Below are positions 8,261 to 18,931 of a stretch of 64,000 bases of DNA, piece after piece. The notes beneath the pieces are model-generated. The model made no database searches and was not told the DNA's origin. It saw only the letters and a program-made list of their open reading frames with translations. The DNA is taken from positions 65,151-129,150 of the forward strand of contig CAMYLA010000001.1 in assembly GCA_947259095.1 (NCBI GenBank), read 5' to 3'. Numbering within the stretch: position 1 is the stretch's first letter; each line of letters starts with the position of its first letter. Made by a program: the position numbers and the translations under genes. The DNA is from an uncultured Acidimicrobiaceae bacterium (GTDB lineage: Bacteria > Actinomycetota > Acidimicrobiia > Acidimicrobiales > SZUA-35).

Positions 8261-10021
8261 GTGTTCACAAAAGTCTTGATTGCCAATCGTGGGGAAATTG
8301 CAGTCCGGGTCATCCGAGCCTGCCAGGAACAGGGCATCGCCACGGTGGCGGTGTATTCCGATCTCGATCGCGACGCCCAACACGTCCGGTTGGCCGACGA
8401 GGCCTACGCCCTCGGCGGCCAGACCGCAGCCGACAGCTACCTCAACACCGAGGTCATCCTCGAGGCCATCGAACGGTCGGGGGCCGAGGCGGTCCATCCC
8501 GGATACGGCTTCTTCAGCGAGAACGCCGACTTCGCACGGGCCATCACCGAACGGGGCGTTGCCTTCATCGGGCCGCCGCCGGAGGCCATCGAGGTCATGG
8601 GGGACAAGATCAGTGCCCGGGCCGCGGCCGAGAAGGTCGGCGTCAACGGGGTGCCGGGCAATACCGAGTTCCTGTCGAGCGCAGACCAGGTCGTGGCATT
8701 CGGCAACGACCACGGTTGGCCGGTGGCGATCAAAGCCGCCTTCGGCGGCGGCGGTCGGGGCATGAAGGTGGTCCAATCGGCCGACGAGGCCAAGGGTGCG
8801 CTGGAGTCGGCCCAGCGGGAGGCGAAGTCCTACTTCGGACGTGACGAGTGCTACATCGAGCGCTACCTGACAAAACCCCGCCACGTCGAGGTCCAGGTCC
8901 TGTGCGACAACCACGGCAACGGCGTCTTTCTCGGGACCCGGGACTGCTCGGCCCAGCGGCGGCATCAGAAGCTGATCGAGGAGGCTCCTGCCCCGAACCT
9001 GAGCGCCGACATCACCGACGCCATGGGCCAGGCGGCCCTCAAGGTCGCCTTGGGCTGCGGCTACACCAACGCCGGCACGGTCGAGTTCCTCTATGAGGAC
9101 GGCGAGTTCTACTACCTGGAGATGAACACCCGACTCCAGGTCGAGCATCCGGTCACCGAGCTGGTCACCGAGACCGACCTGGTGGCCGAGCAGCTCCGGG
9201 TGGCGGCCGGCGAACCGTTGGGCTACGACCAGGGTGATGTCGAGATCCGAGGCCACGCGGTGGAAATCCGGATCAACGCCGAGGACCCGGCCGGCGGACG
9301 GTTCCTGCCCTCACCGGGCCGTATCACCGCCCTCATACCGAGCTCGGGGTTCGGGGTCCGGTGGGACGGCGGCTACGAGTCCGGCGATGAGATAAGCCAG
9401 TACTACGACAACCTCGCCGGCAAACTGGTCTGCTGGGGCCGGGACCGCCCCACCGCCATCCGGCGAACGATCCGGGCGCTTCGGGAGTTCGTGATCGAGG
9501 GTGTGGCAACAACCATCCCGGCCGACCTCGCCATTCTCGAACACCCCGACTTCCAAGCGGTTGCCCATTCGACGAAGTGGGTCGAGGAAGTCCTCGATCT
9601 CAGCGACATCGGCGCGCCGCGGCGCTCCGCCGACGAGGCGGCCCCCGACGCCGAACCGAAGCAACGGCGAGATGTCGACGTGGAGGTCAACGGCAAGCGG
9701 TTCAGCGTCTCGATGTGGATCCCGGAGTCCGACCTCGCCCCCGCGGCCAAGGCCCAGCCCAAGCCGACACGGCGGGGCTCGGCCGGCTCGGCCGCCGCGG
9801 GTACCGGTTCCGGCGATGTGGCGGTCCCGATGCAGGGAACCGTGGTCAAGGTGCTGGTCGAGGTCGGTCAGCAGATCGAGGCCGGCGAGACGATCATCGT
9901 GCTGGAAGCGATGAAGATGGAAAACAACGTGGCGGCCGAGAAATCCGGCACCGTCAAGGAGGTCCGGGTCGAAGCCGGCCAGAGCGTGAGCGGCGGCGAC
10001 GTCGTAGCGGTCATCGACTAG
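8261..10021 (+). CDS. accA3: Acyl-CoA carboxylase alpha subunit (biotin carboxylase plus biotin carrier domain)
   Basis: ATP-dependent carboxylation of biotin for acetyl- or propionyl-CoA carboxylase. 586 residues, close to the usual 590-600 of actinobacterial AccA3. The biotin carboxylase part begins FTKVLIANRGEIAVR. The ATP-grasp loop (AAFGGGGRGMKVV), RDCSAQRRHQK and the MNTRLQVEHPVTE motif are present. A Pro/Ala linker leads to the biotinyl domain, where EAMKMEN places the biotinylated Lys at residue 552. The carboxyltransferase beta subunit is not in the window. The GTG start is set by homology; the open frame reaches 7721 but upstream sequence is antisense to birA. With the mutase at 16.8 kb it could serve propionyl-CoA metabolism. 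Confidence 0.93.
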   Translation: MFTKVLIANRGEIAVRVIRACQEQGIATVAVYSDLDRDAQHVRLADEAYALGGQTAADSYLNTEVILEAIERSGAEAVHPGYGFFSENADFARAITERGVAFIGPPPEAIEVMGDKISARAAAEKVGVNGVPGNTEFLSSADQVVAFGNDHGWPVAIKAAFGGGGRGMKVVQSADEAKGALESAQREAKSYFGRDECYIERYLTKPRHVEVQVLCDNHGNGVFLGTRDCSAQRRHQKLIEEAPAPNLSADITDAMGQAALKVALGCGYTNAGTVEFLYEDGEFYYLEMNTRLQVEHPVTELVTETDLVAEQLRVAAGEPLGYDQGDVEIRGHAVEIRINAEDPAGGRFLPSPGRITALIPSSGFGVRWDGGYESGDEISQYYDNLAGKLVCWGRDRPTAIRRTIRALREFVIEGVATTIPADLAILEHPDFQAVAHSTKWVEEVLDLSDIGAPRRSADEAAPDAEPKQRRDVDVEVNGKRFSVSMWIPESDLAPAAKAQPKPTRRGSAGSAAAGTGSGDVAVPMQGTVVKVLVEVGQQIEAGETIIVLEAMKMENNVAAEKSGTVKEVRVEAGQSVSGGDVVAVID

Positions 10022-10029
10022 CGACTGCG

Positions 10030-10044
10030 CCGGCTGTGGGCCGG
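10030..10044. terminator. Small hairpin between convergent genes
   Basis: CCGGC-TGTGG-GCCGG forms a perfect 5-bp stem just after the carboxylase stop and before the end of the convergent antiporter remnant. There is no T tract, so a terminator role is only possible. Confidence 0.25.
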
Positions 10045-10060
10045 AAGTGATCGGGTTGGA

Positions 10061-11284
10061 TCAGGCTTCGAGCAGCGTGACCGATGCCCCGGTTCGCTTC
10101 TCGACCAGGGCCACCAGCTCGGTGACGGCGTTGTGGCCGGATTCGGGAACCGGCGCGCCGATCAGCACCTCGGTCCCGCCGGTGGCGTCAACCAGTTCGG
10201 AGATCTCGTTCGCCACATCGCCGGCCCGGACCAGGACCCGGACCGAAACGTCGCTCACCCCGGTCTGCTTCCTGGTCAGCTCCAGTTGGGCGTTCAGCAA
10301 CCAGGCCAATTCGTCCTCGGCCAGCTCCAGCATGACCCGGTCGATGTCGCCGAAGGTGGCGTCCCCGCAACCCGGCCCACACCATGACGTGCCGGTAGGC
10401 CATGGGTATCCGGCGGCTGGGCTGGATCCGGTGGGCCACCCAGGCCAGCCCGTAGAACAGGACCGCCCGCAACACCAGCACCGCCACCACCCCGAGCAGC
10501 ACCGCACCGAGCTCCCGCCACAGGGTGCTGAGGGTGATCGTCAGCCCGATCACCAGGAACACCATGGAGTTGACCAGGAACGTCAGCAGCTCCCAGAAGT
10601 GTTCCAGGGTCAGCCTGGTCGCCGGCGAGGTGTTCTGCAGACCGAGGTTGCCGACCACCAGCCCCGCGGCGACCACGGCCAGGATCCCCGAAAGGTGGAA
10701 GCCGCTGTCGCCGAAGATCCGGCCGAATTCCTCGGCAAGGAGGAACGAGCCGTAGGCAACGGCCAACGTCGTCGAGGTCTCGATCAGCGGATCGTCGTCG
10801 ACAGCCGTTTCGGCGCTCCCATGGCCTTGAAGAAGGCGATCACGGCCACCGGGTCGGTGGCTGAGATCAGCGCCCCGAAGGCCAGGGCGGCGGCCCAGGG
10901 CAGCCCAAGGGTTGCGTTGACCAACCAGCCGAGGACCAGGGTGCCGATGGCGGTGCCGACCAGGGCGAACAGCAGGATCGGGGTCAGGTCGGCCCTGAGC
11001 TTGGACCACGGGAGATGGAGGGTCGCCTCGAACAGCAACGGCGGGACCAGCAGGGCCAAGATGAGATCCGGCGAAACGTCGACCGCCACCAGGTCGCCCA
11101 GTGCCGAGGCTCCGAAGCCGGCGATGACCAGGGCCACGGTATAGGGGAACCGGACTCGCGCCGCCAGCACGGCCACGCCGGCAGCGATTGCCAGGAGCAC
11201 GACCGCGGCGATCTCCTGGCTGATCAGGGCACTCTCCGCAGCCTCGGCGCCGAGCAGCAACCCCATGGACACGGTGGCGGTCAT
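10061..11284 (-). pseudogene. Decayed CPA1/NhaP-type Na+/H+ antiporter with C-terminal USP-like tail
   Basis: Homology runs through three frames. Frame 1 (11284 to about 10790) encodes MTATVSMGLL then several membrane helices and SATDPVAVIAFFKAMGAPKR, the NhaP active-site helix. The next expected segment (EGESLFNDG type) is missing. Homology resumes in a second frame at DDPLIETSTTLAVAYGSFL and runs to HVMVWAGLRG (about 10790-10375). There the following helices (normally ALSLALALSLP) are missing and a third frame carries DIDRVMLELAEDELAW and a tail resembling a universal-stress domain. The two breaks therefore look like deletions plus frameshifts, removing perhaps 150-200 residues of a ~600-residue protein. 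An assembly error is possible but would have to occur twice. The start is 11 bases after the upstream flavoprotein gene. Confidence 0.75.
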
Positions 11285-11294
11285 CGAAGCGACG

Positions 11295-12686
11295 CTACTC
11301 GGCCGCTTCGCCGAGAACCTCCGCCAGTGCCGGGTGGACGAAGAGCGACTCAACGAGATCCTGGACCGTCAGATTGGCGCTGACCGCCAGAGCCAGAACC
11401 GAGATCAGTTCGGCGGCGTGGCGGCCGACGATCGAGCCGCCGAGCACCTCGCCGGTGGCGGGGTCGGAAACGATCTTCACGAAACCCCGGGAGTCGTTGT
11501 TGATCAGAGCCTTGGCCGAGACCGAGAACGGCACCTTGGTGACCCTTATCTTGCGGCCCTCGGCGAAGGCGTCGGCTTCGGCAACGCCGACGTCGGCGAT
11601 CTCGGGGTCGGTGAAGATGGCCGATGCGGCCTGGTCGTAGTCGATGTGCCGGTGGGGCCCGTTGTGGAGGCCCATGGCGTGCTCGGCGATCTTGCGGCCC
11701 TGGGTCGACGCCACCGATGACAGTGGCAGCTTGCCGGAAAGGTCGCCTGCAGCGTAGATGTGATCCACGTTGGATCTGCAGTTGTGGTCGATCGTCACGT
11801 AGCCGTGGTCGGTTTCGAGACCGGCGTTCTCCAAGCCGAGGTTGTCGCTGTTCGGGATCGAGCCGATGGCCAGCAGCACGTGGGAGCCGACCGCCACCCG
11901 GCCGTCGTCGCAATGGACCTTCACGCCGTCCTCGGTCCGCTCGATCGACTGGGCTCTTGCCCCCATGAACAGCCGGACCCCCCGATCGAGGAAGCTGTGT
12001 TCGAGCACCGCCGCCACCTCGGGATCCTTCTCCGGCAGGACCTGCTGCCGGGAGACGATCAGGGTCACGTTGGAGCCGAAGGAGTTGAACATGTGGACGA
12101 ACTCGACCCCGGTCACCCCGGAGCCGACAACGATCAGGTGCTCGGGGAGCTCCGGGGGTGGGTAGGCGTCGCGGGTGGTCAGGATCCGCTGCCCGTCGAC
12201 GTGGGCCCAGTCGGGAATACGTGGCCTGCTCCCGGTGCTGAGCACGATGACGTCGGCATCGAGCACCTCGGTCCCACCGTCGACGGTGGTCACCTCGACC
12301 TGGTGCTGGGAAAGCAGCCGCCCCTGGCCCTGCAGGAGCCGCACACCCTGACTCTGGAGCAGGTCGGTCACCGAGCGCTCCAGCCGATCTCCGATGTCTT
12401 GGATCCGGCTGCGAAGGGCGTCGAAATCGAGCAGGACATCGACCTTCGCCAATCCCATCTCGGTGGCGTCGTTCATCATCGACATGGCGCCGCCGGTGGC
12501 GATCATGGCCTTGGACGGGATGCAGTCGAGCAGGTGGGCCGCGCCGCCGACCAGGTCCCGCTCGATGAGGGTGACCCTGGCCCCCAACCGGGCGGCATGG
12601 GTGGCGCAGGTGGTGCCCCCCGGGCCACCGCCGATGATCACGAAGTGTTTTGCATTCGCCGGGAGGCCGGTTTTCACGTTCACCAC
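11295..12686 (-). CDS. lpdA: LpdA-like NAD(P)H-dependent quinone reductase / pyridine nucleotide-disulfide oxidoreductase
   Basis: Two-dinucleotide-domain flavoprotein of about 463 residues. FAD loop IIGGGPGGTTCATHAARLG, NAD(P) loop VVGSGVTGVEF, second FAD motif IYAAGDLSG and a dimerisation domain are all present. The redox-active segment reads GGAAHLLDCIPSK. The first Cys of the lipoamide-dehydrogenase CxxxxC pair is Ala, as in Mycobacterium tuberculosis LpdA (Rv3303c), a quinone reductase without lipoamide activity. It is therefore not the E3 of the dehydrogenase complexes; that is at 51026-52432. Start is uncertain: adjacent GTG codons at 12686 and 12683 follow GAGAAAG; a longer frame to 12914 adds a low-complexity leader. 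The antiporter remnant follows 11 bases downstream. Confidence 0.85.
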   Translation of the reverse strand: MVNVKTGLPANAKHFVIIGGGPGGTTCATHAARLGARVTLIERDLVGGAAHLLDCIPSKAMIATGGAMSMMNDATEMGLAKVDVLLDFDALRSRIQDIGDRLERSVTDLLQSQGVRLLQGQGRLLSQHQVEVTTVDGGTEVLDADVIVLSTGSRPRIPDWAHVDGQRILTTRDAYPPPELPEHLIVVGSGVTGVEFVHMFNSFGSNVTLIVSRQQVLPEKDPEVAAVLEHSFLDRGVRLFMGARAQSIERTEDGVKVHCDDGRVAVGSHVLLAIGSIPNSDNLGLENAGLETDHGYVTIDHNCRSNVDHIYAAGDLSGKLPLSSVASTQGRKIAEHAMGLHNGPHRHIDYDQAASAIFTDPEIADVGVAEADAFAEGRKIRVTKVPFSVSAKALINNDSRGFVKIVSDPATGEVLGGSIVGRHAAELISVLALAVSANLTVQDLVESLFVHPALAEVLGEAAE

Positions 12687-12958
12687 ATCACTTTCTCGGT
12701 CACGTTCTCGGGAATGGCCGGCCGGTCCCGGCGGCTCGGTCACCGCCGGATGCTGATGCCGGGCTTCCCGTCCGGGGAGAGGCTTCGTCGCCTCGACCAT
12801 CGTGGTCCGCCGCCCCACTGTAGACAGGAGCCGAGCCGCGCCGACCGGCGAGCTCACCGCCCGCCGGTTCGGCGGTGATCGTCGACTGCGGTGCCCGCCG
12901 GTCCCGGGCCGCAATCGACCAGCTCCGCCGGGGAGGCGGCGCTCGGGCCGGTCGGGGA
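12687..12958. other. Non-coding gap, one hairpin
   Basis: 272 bases with no convincing gene between the flavoprotein start and the end of the glycosyltransferase. TCACCGCC (12854-12861) pairs perfectly with GGCGGTGA (12871-12878) around a 9-base loop, about 80 bases past the glycosyltransferase stop. It may be a terminator for it. Confidence 0.4.
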
Positions 12959-14092
12959 CTACCGGTCGGCCAGGACCGGGTGACCGGTCAGCTTGGCGTA
13001 GACGTCGATCAGCTCGTCGGCGGCCGCATCCCAGGAGTAGCCGACGGCCTGGCGGCGGCCGGCCTCGGCCAGTTGGGTTCGCAGCCCATCGTCCTCCAAC
13101 ACCGACAGCAAGGCCCCGGCCAGGGCCGAGGGGTCACGCGGTTCGACCAGCACCGCCGCCCTGCCTGCGATCTCCGGGATCGCCCCGGCCGAGGTCGACA
13201 CCACCGGCAGCCCGGCGCCCATGGCCTCCAGCAACGGCAAACCGAACCCCTCGTAGATCGAGGGGTAGCCAAGCACCTCGGCGCCGGCCAGCAAATCGGC
13301 CTTGACCGGATCGCTGACGTACCCGAGCCGCGTGATGCGATCAGCGACCCCCAGGTCACCGATGACCGAGTCCAGCTCATCGGCTCCCCACCCGTCGGCG
13401 CCGGCGATCACCAGCTTCAGATCGGGGATGATCGGCCAGATCGCCGCCATGGCCCTGACCAGGGTCACGTAGTCCTTGCGGGGCTCGACCGTCCCGATGG
13501 CCAACACATACGGTGCCCCGATCAGCGATCGACCGCGGGCGGCGCTGCCGTCGGCGGTCGGCTGGTAGCCGTTGCGGATGACATGGACCCGGTCGCCGTC
13601 GATGCCAAGCTCGGCTTCGATCTCCTCGGCCACGAACGAGGAGACGGCGTGGATGTGGGCCCCCTCGGCCACGGCCCGGGCCAGGTGCCGCGGATAGTGC
13701 TGGCTGTGACCGTCGACCAGCTCGGGGAACCGCCATGCCGTCAGGTCGTGAACGGTGACCAGCCTGGCTGCGCCATCGGTCGGAGGCACGACGTAGTTCG
13801 GTCCGTGGACGAGGTCGAACCCCTTGAGCCGGGGGCGGTCGAACCGCCGCCACCCCTCATGGGTCAGCCGGGCCGGGAGCGGCAGCGGCCTCATCTTCCA
13901 GCCCGGTGGGATCACATCATCGAGCCTGCCCCGGCCGCGCCAACTGACGATCAAACCGGTGAGGTCGACCGATGGGTACCGGGGCAACCGTGATGCCAGC
14001 TGTCGAACCATCTGGCCGACCCCGGTGGTCGACCCGAGGAGTGCGGTGACGTCCATCGCAACGCGGATCGGGGGGCGATCGTCGGTGAACAC
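12959..14092 (-). CDS. GT4-family glycosyltransferase
   Basis: Retaining glycosyltransferase of the GT-B fold (GT4), 377 residues, cytoplasmic and probably membrane-peripheral. The N-terminal Rossmann half begins IRVAMDVTALLGSTTGVGQM. The donor half carries AIGTVEPRKDYVTLVRA, LGYVSDPVKADLLAGAEV and the E-x7-E motif YEGFGLPLLEAMGAGLPVV. The sugar and acceptor cannot be told, but it lies back to back with the glycan exporter ATPase wzt (140 bases), so surface-polysaccharide assembly is likely. Family relatives include mannosyl- and rhamnosyltransferases. GTG start, six bases after a TAGCGT box. Confidence 0.88.
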   Translation of the reverse strand: MFTDDRPPIRVAMDVTALLGSTTGVGQMVRQLASRLPRYPSVDLTGLIVSWRGRGRLDDVIPPGWKMRPLPLPARLTHEGWRRFDRPRLKGFDLVHGPNYVVPPTDGAARLVTVHDLTAWRFPELVDGHSQHYPRHLARAVAEGAHIHAVSSFVAEEIEAELGIDGDRVHVIRNGYQPTADGSAARGRSLIGAPYVLAIGTVEPRKDYVTLVRAMAAIWPIIPDLKLVIAGADGWGADELDSVIGDLGVADRITRLGYVSDPVKADLLAGAEVLGYPSIYEGFGLPLLEAMGAGLPVVSTSAGAIPEIAGRAAVLVEPRDPSALAGALLSVLEDDGLRTQLAEAGRRQAVGYSWDAAADELIDVYAKLTGHPVLADR

Positions 14093-14098
14093 AGCAGA

Positions 14099-14104
14099 AC
14101 GCTA
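14099..14104 (-). promoter_or_regulatory. -10 element of the GT4 gene (leaderless type)
   Basis: TAGCGT on the minus strand ends six bases before the GTG at 14092. Confidence 0.5.
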
Positions 14105-14134
14105 CTCAGACATCGGCCGCCATCTGCGGATGCT

Positions 14135-14149
14135 GAAACGTGATGTTTC
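14135..14149. promoter_or_regulatory. Inverted repeat in the wzt/GT4 divergent region
   Basis: GAAAC-GTGAT-GTTTC, in an unusually A/T-rich stretch (14105-14220) between the divergent genes. It is a candidate operator acting on both. Confidence 0.3.
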
Positions 14150-14218
14150 CTCATGTTTCTTGTTGAAAGATCAAGATGCATGGCTCGGCTAGTGATCAAT
14201 GAACGACTGATTCGCCCG

Positions 14219-14224
14219 TAGAAT
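14219..14224 (+). promoter_or_regulatory. -10 element of wzt (leaderless type)
   Basis: TAGAAT, one of the best -10 boxes in the window, ends seven bases before the ATG at 14232. Confidence 0.55.
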
Positions 14225-14231
14225 CCCATCA

Positions 14232-15722
14232 ATGGAGAGCGGCCCGACATCGACTAATCTGGAAGACTTGATACCAAGCGATCCCACGCCGCCTGCCGGT
14301 CCCGGTTCGGGCCCGGTTCACACCCAGCCGTCATCGACCGGGGTCTCCTCTCCCGCCCTCTCGGCGGCCCCGCCGATGGCCATCGAGGTCGATGGGGTGT
14401 CCAAGTCGTTCAAGATCGGGGCTGAGCCGGCCAAGACGTTGAAGGATCGCCTGCTGTCGTTCCGCAGCCATGAGGGGCAGGTCGTCCAGGCGCTGTCCGG
14501 CGTCGACTTCCAGGTCGAGCAGGGCGAGTCGTTCGGCATCCTCGGCCACAACGGGTCGGGCAAGAGCACCCTGTTGAAGATCATGGCCGGCACGATCCGG
14601 CCGACCGACGGACGGGTTCGGGTCCACGGCCGACTGTCGGCGCTGCTGGAGCTGGGGGCCGGCTTCCACCCCGACCTCAGCGGTCGGGAGAACATCTACC
14701 TCAACGCATCGATCCTGGGATTCCCCCGCCAGGAAGTGGATCGGATCTTCGACGAGATCGTGTCGTTCGCCGAGCTGGAGGAGTTCATCGACCTCCAGGT
14801 CAAGTTCTACTCCTCGGGCATGACGGCCCGGTTGGGTTTCGCGGTGGCGACCAACCTGGAGCCGGACGTCCTCCTGGTCGACGAGGTCCTGGCCGTGGGT
14901 GACGAAGCGTTCCAGCTCAAATGTATGGAGCGGGTTCACCGGTTCCGGAGCATGGGCCGAACGATGGTCATCGTCAGCCACGGGCCGGAGCTGGTCCGAG
15001 AGCTCTGCGATCGGGCGCTGGTGCTGGAACGGGGCCGGATGCTCCATGTCGGCGATGTCAGCGAGGCCATCGAAACCTACCGGGCGGCCCTCCACGACCC
15101 GAGCACACGGTCGATGGCTGCCACGACGGGGCGGGTCGACAACAGCGGCGAGCCGGTCGACAGGGCCACCGAGGAGGTGACCGAACCGGTCACCCTGCTT
15201 TCGGGCCGGGTCATCGACGCCAACCCCGAGGTTCCGTTCATGCCGGGCGAGCGAATCCGAGTCGTGGTCCGGTACGCCATGACCGAACCGGTCGAGTTCC
15301 GGATCCGGTTGGCCCTGCGGAGCCAGGACAACATGGTGATGATGAACCGGTCGACCACCGACGTGCTTGACGAGCCGCTGCCGAGCGAGCCCGGTGAGGT
15401 GGAGCTGCAGTTCGCCATCAACGACCTGCCCCTGCTCGACGGCACCTACCGGTTCGCCATCGTGGCCGAGACCCCGGACGCCGGCCACGTCTACGACCGC
15501 ATCATTCCCCCCGCGGCCGAGTTTGCGGTCAGAGGTCCGGACCCCTCGTTCGGCCGGGTCGACATGGACATCTCGGGAACGATCATCACCGATCCGGACC
15601 GGGCCGACCATGACCGAGCCCATGATGACGACGGGGCCGGGGCCGTGGCGACCGGCAAGGGTGGTTCCGGCCCGGCACTCGACGTGCGGGCGCCGGCCGA
15701 TTCGGTGGGCCTGAGCGGTTGA
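14232..15722 (+). CDS. wzt: Polysaccharide ABC exporter ATP-binding subunit (Wzt/TagH type) with C-terminal carbohydrate-binding domain
   Basis: ATPase that drives export of a lipid-linked glycan. 496 residues: a Pro/Ser-rich leader (1-50), an ABC domain (about 54-290) with Walker A GHNGSGKST near 106, signature YSSGMTARLGFAVA and Walker B LLVDEVLAVGDEAF, then a beta-rich C-terminal domain (about 330-465; FRIRLALRSQDN, LPLLDGTYRFAI). The C-terminal domain resembles that of Wzt proteins that recognise the capped O-antigen before export, so the cargo may be a terminated, serotype-like polymer. The permease partner wzm is at 15737-16678 but on the opposite strand, end to end. This is unusual because the pair is normally co-transcribed. 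Confidence 0.9.
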   Translation: MESGPTSTNLEDLIPSDPTPPAGPGSGPVHTQPSSTGVSSPALSAAPPMAIEVDGVSKSFKIGAEPAKTLKDRLLSFRSHEGQVVQALSGVDFQVEQGESFGILGHNGSGKSTLLKIMAGTIRPTDGRVRVHGRLSALLELGAGFHPDLSGRENIYLNASILGFPRQEVDRIFDEIVSFAELEEFIDLQVKFYSSGMTARLGFAVATNLEPDVLLVDEVLAVGDEAFQLKCMERVHRFRSMGRTMVIVSHGPELVRELCDRALVLERGRMLHVGDVSEAIETYRAALHDPSTRSMAATTGRVDNSGEPVDRATEEVTEPVTLLSGRVIDANPEVPFMPGERIRVVVRYAMTEPVEFRIRLALRSQDNMVMMNRSTTDVLDEPLPSEPGEVELQFAINDLPLLDGTYRFAIVAETPDAGHVYDRIIPPAAEFAVRGPDPSFGRVDMDISGTIITDPDRADHDRAHDDDGAGAVATGKGGSGPALDVRAPADSVGLSG

Positions 15723-15729
15723 GTCGATC

Positions 15730-15748
15730 GGGCGCCCTAAAGGCGCTC
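15730..15748. terminator. Bidirectional hairpin between convergent wzt and wzm
   Basis: GCGCC (15732-15736) pairs with GGCGC (15742-15746) around CTAAA, in the 14-base space between the two stops and overlapping the wzm stop. It could end both transcripts. Confidence 0.4.
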
Positions 15749-16678
15749 GGCGAACGAGCCCTCCAACCGGGCGAAGACCCGAAGCCCGAAGAACAGCAGG
15801 ATCACCGCCGCCACCGCCGACACCACCATGTTCTGCAGGTACCAGCTGGTCGGTCGCAGGAGCAGCGTGAATTGCTCCTGTTGCTCGGCCGAGAAGTTTG
15901 TGGGGTTGTAGAGCACCCGCTGGAATGTGATCACCAACGGGGTGATCGGGTTCAGCATGGCCAACCACTCGGCGCCGACCCCGAACCGGTCCCGGATGGC
16001 GTTGCCGATGAAGTCGTAGGGGTAGACGATCGGCGTGAACCAGAACAGGGCCAGGAAGGCCAGCTCCAGGAAGTGCTGGACGTCACGAAAGAAGACGTTC
16101 AGCGCAGCCAGCATCAGGCCCAACCCGACCGCCATGGTCAGGGTGATCACCATTGCCGGGACCAGCAACCAGATCATCGACCATTCCGGCGACTGGCGGA
16201 AGACGGCCAGGCCGATACACAGAATGGCCAACCTGCTGAGGAACGGCACGATATTGGACGCAACCGCGGCCACCGGCAAGATCTCGCGGGGAAACCAGAT
16301 CTTCTTCACCAGCGGCGAGTTGGCAACCACCGAGCTGGTGGCACCGGTGGTCCCGGCCGAGAACAGATCGTACACCAGCAGCCCGGCCAGGAGATTCAGG
16401 GCGTAGCGGGGCACCCCGCTCGGCAAAAGGAAGGTGAACACCAGGCTGAAGATGGTGAGGTAGAGCAGGGGGTTCATCAGGTTCCAGGCCACGCCCAGGA
16501 TGCTGTTCTTGTGGCGGACCTTGATCTCGCGGCGGGTCAGATTGACCAGCAATTCCCGGTGCCGGACCACGTCCCGAAGCCGGCTCAGCGGGTTCGGTGA
16601 GCGGAAGCCGGCCTCGACCAGGCCGGCCCGGCCCGGGGGCGCGGCGGCGTTTGATCCACTGCTTGCGGCGGTAAGCAT
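15737..16678 (-). CDS. wzm: Polysaccharide ABC exporter permease (ABC-2/Wzm type)
   Basis: Membrane subunit of the glycan exporter, 313 residues with about six transmembrane segments after a cytoplasmic N-terminus. Family features are [40 protein letters not shown] and [40 protein letters not shown] follows further on. It would pair with Wzt at 14232-15722. ATG start; TAGGCT ends seven bases upstream. The gene is divergent from methylmalonyl-CoA mutase, with 80 bases between starts and separate promoters. Confidence 0.9.
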   Translation of the reverse strand: MLTAASSGSNAAAPPGRAGLVEAGFRSPNPLSRLRDVVRHRELLVNLTRREIKVRHKNSILGVAWNLMNPLLYLTIFSLVFTFLLPSGVPRYALNLLAGLLVYDLFSAGTTGATSSVVANSPLVKKIWFPREILPVAAVASNIVPFLSRLAILCIGLAVFRQSPEWSMIWLLVPAMVITLTMAVGLGLMLAALNVFFRDVQHFLELAFLALFWFTPIVYPYDFIGNAIRDRFGVGAEWLAMLNPITPLVITFQRVLYNPTNFSAEQQEQFTLLLRPTSWYLQNMVVSAVAAVILLFFGLRVFARLEGSFAERL

Positions 16679-16685
16679 GGAGCCA

Positions 16686-16691
16686 AGCCTA
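16686..16691 (-). promoter_or_regulatory. -10 element of wzm (leaderless type)
   Basis: TAGGCT on the minus strand ends seven bases before the ATG at 16678. Confidence 0.5.
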
Positions 16692-16746
16692 TCGGGTCAC
16701 CAAGAGCGGCGATTCGATGGTCTGGTGGAGCGGTCTGGGTCGGGTC

Positions 16747-16752
16747 TACCCT
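16747..16752 (+). promoter_or_regulatory. -10 element of methylmalonyl-CoA mutase gene (leaderless type)
   Basis: TACCCT ends six bases before the ATG at 16759. The start at 16759 is preferred over an in-frame ATG at 16717 for this reason and by homology. Confidence 0.5.
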
Positions 16753-16758
16753 TCGAAC

Positions 16759-18882
<2,124 letters not shown>

Positions 18883-18931
18883 GCCTGACCCCCCCCAAAC
18901 CAACCGTGCACCATCGCCCCCCGCAAGTTCC

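Noticed and set aside
11295..12686. Annotation as dihydrolipoyl dehydrogenase E3
   Set aside because: The first redox Cys is Ala; the true E3 with both Cys is at 51026-52432 beside E2.
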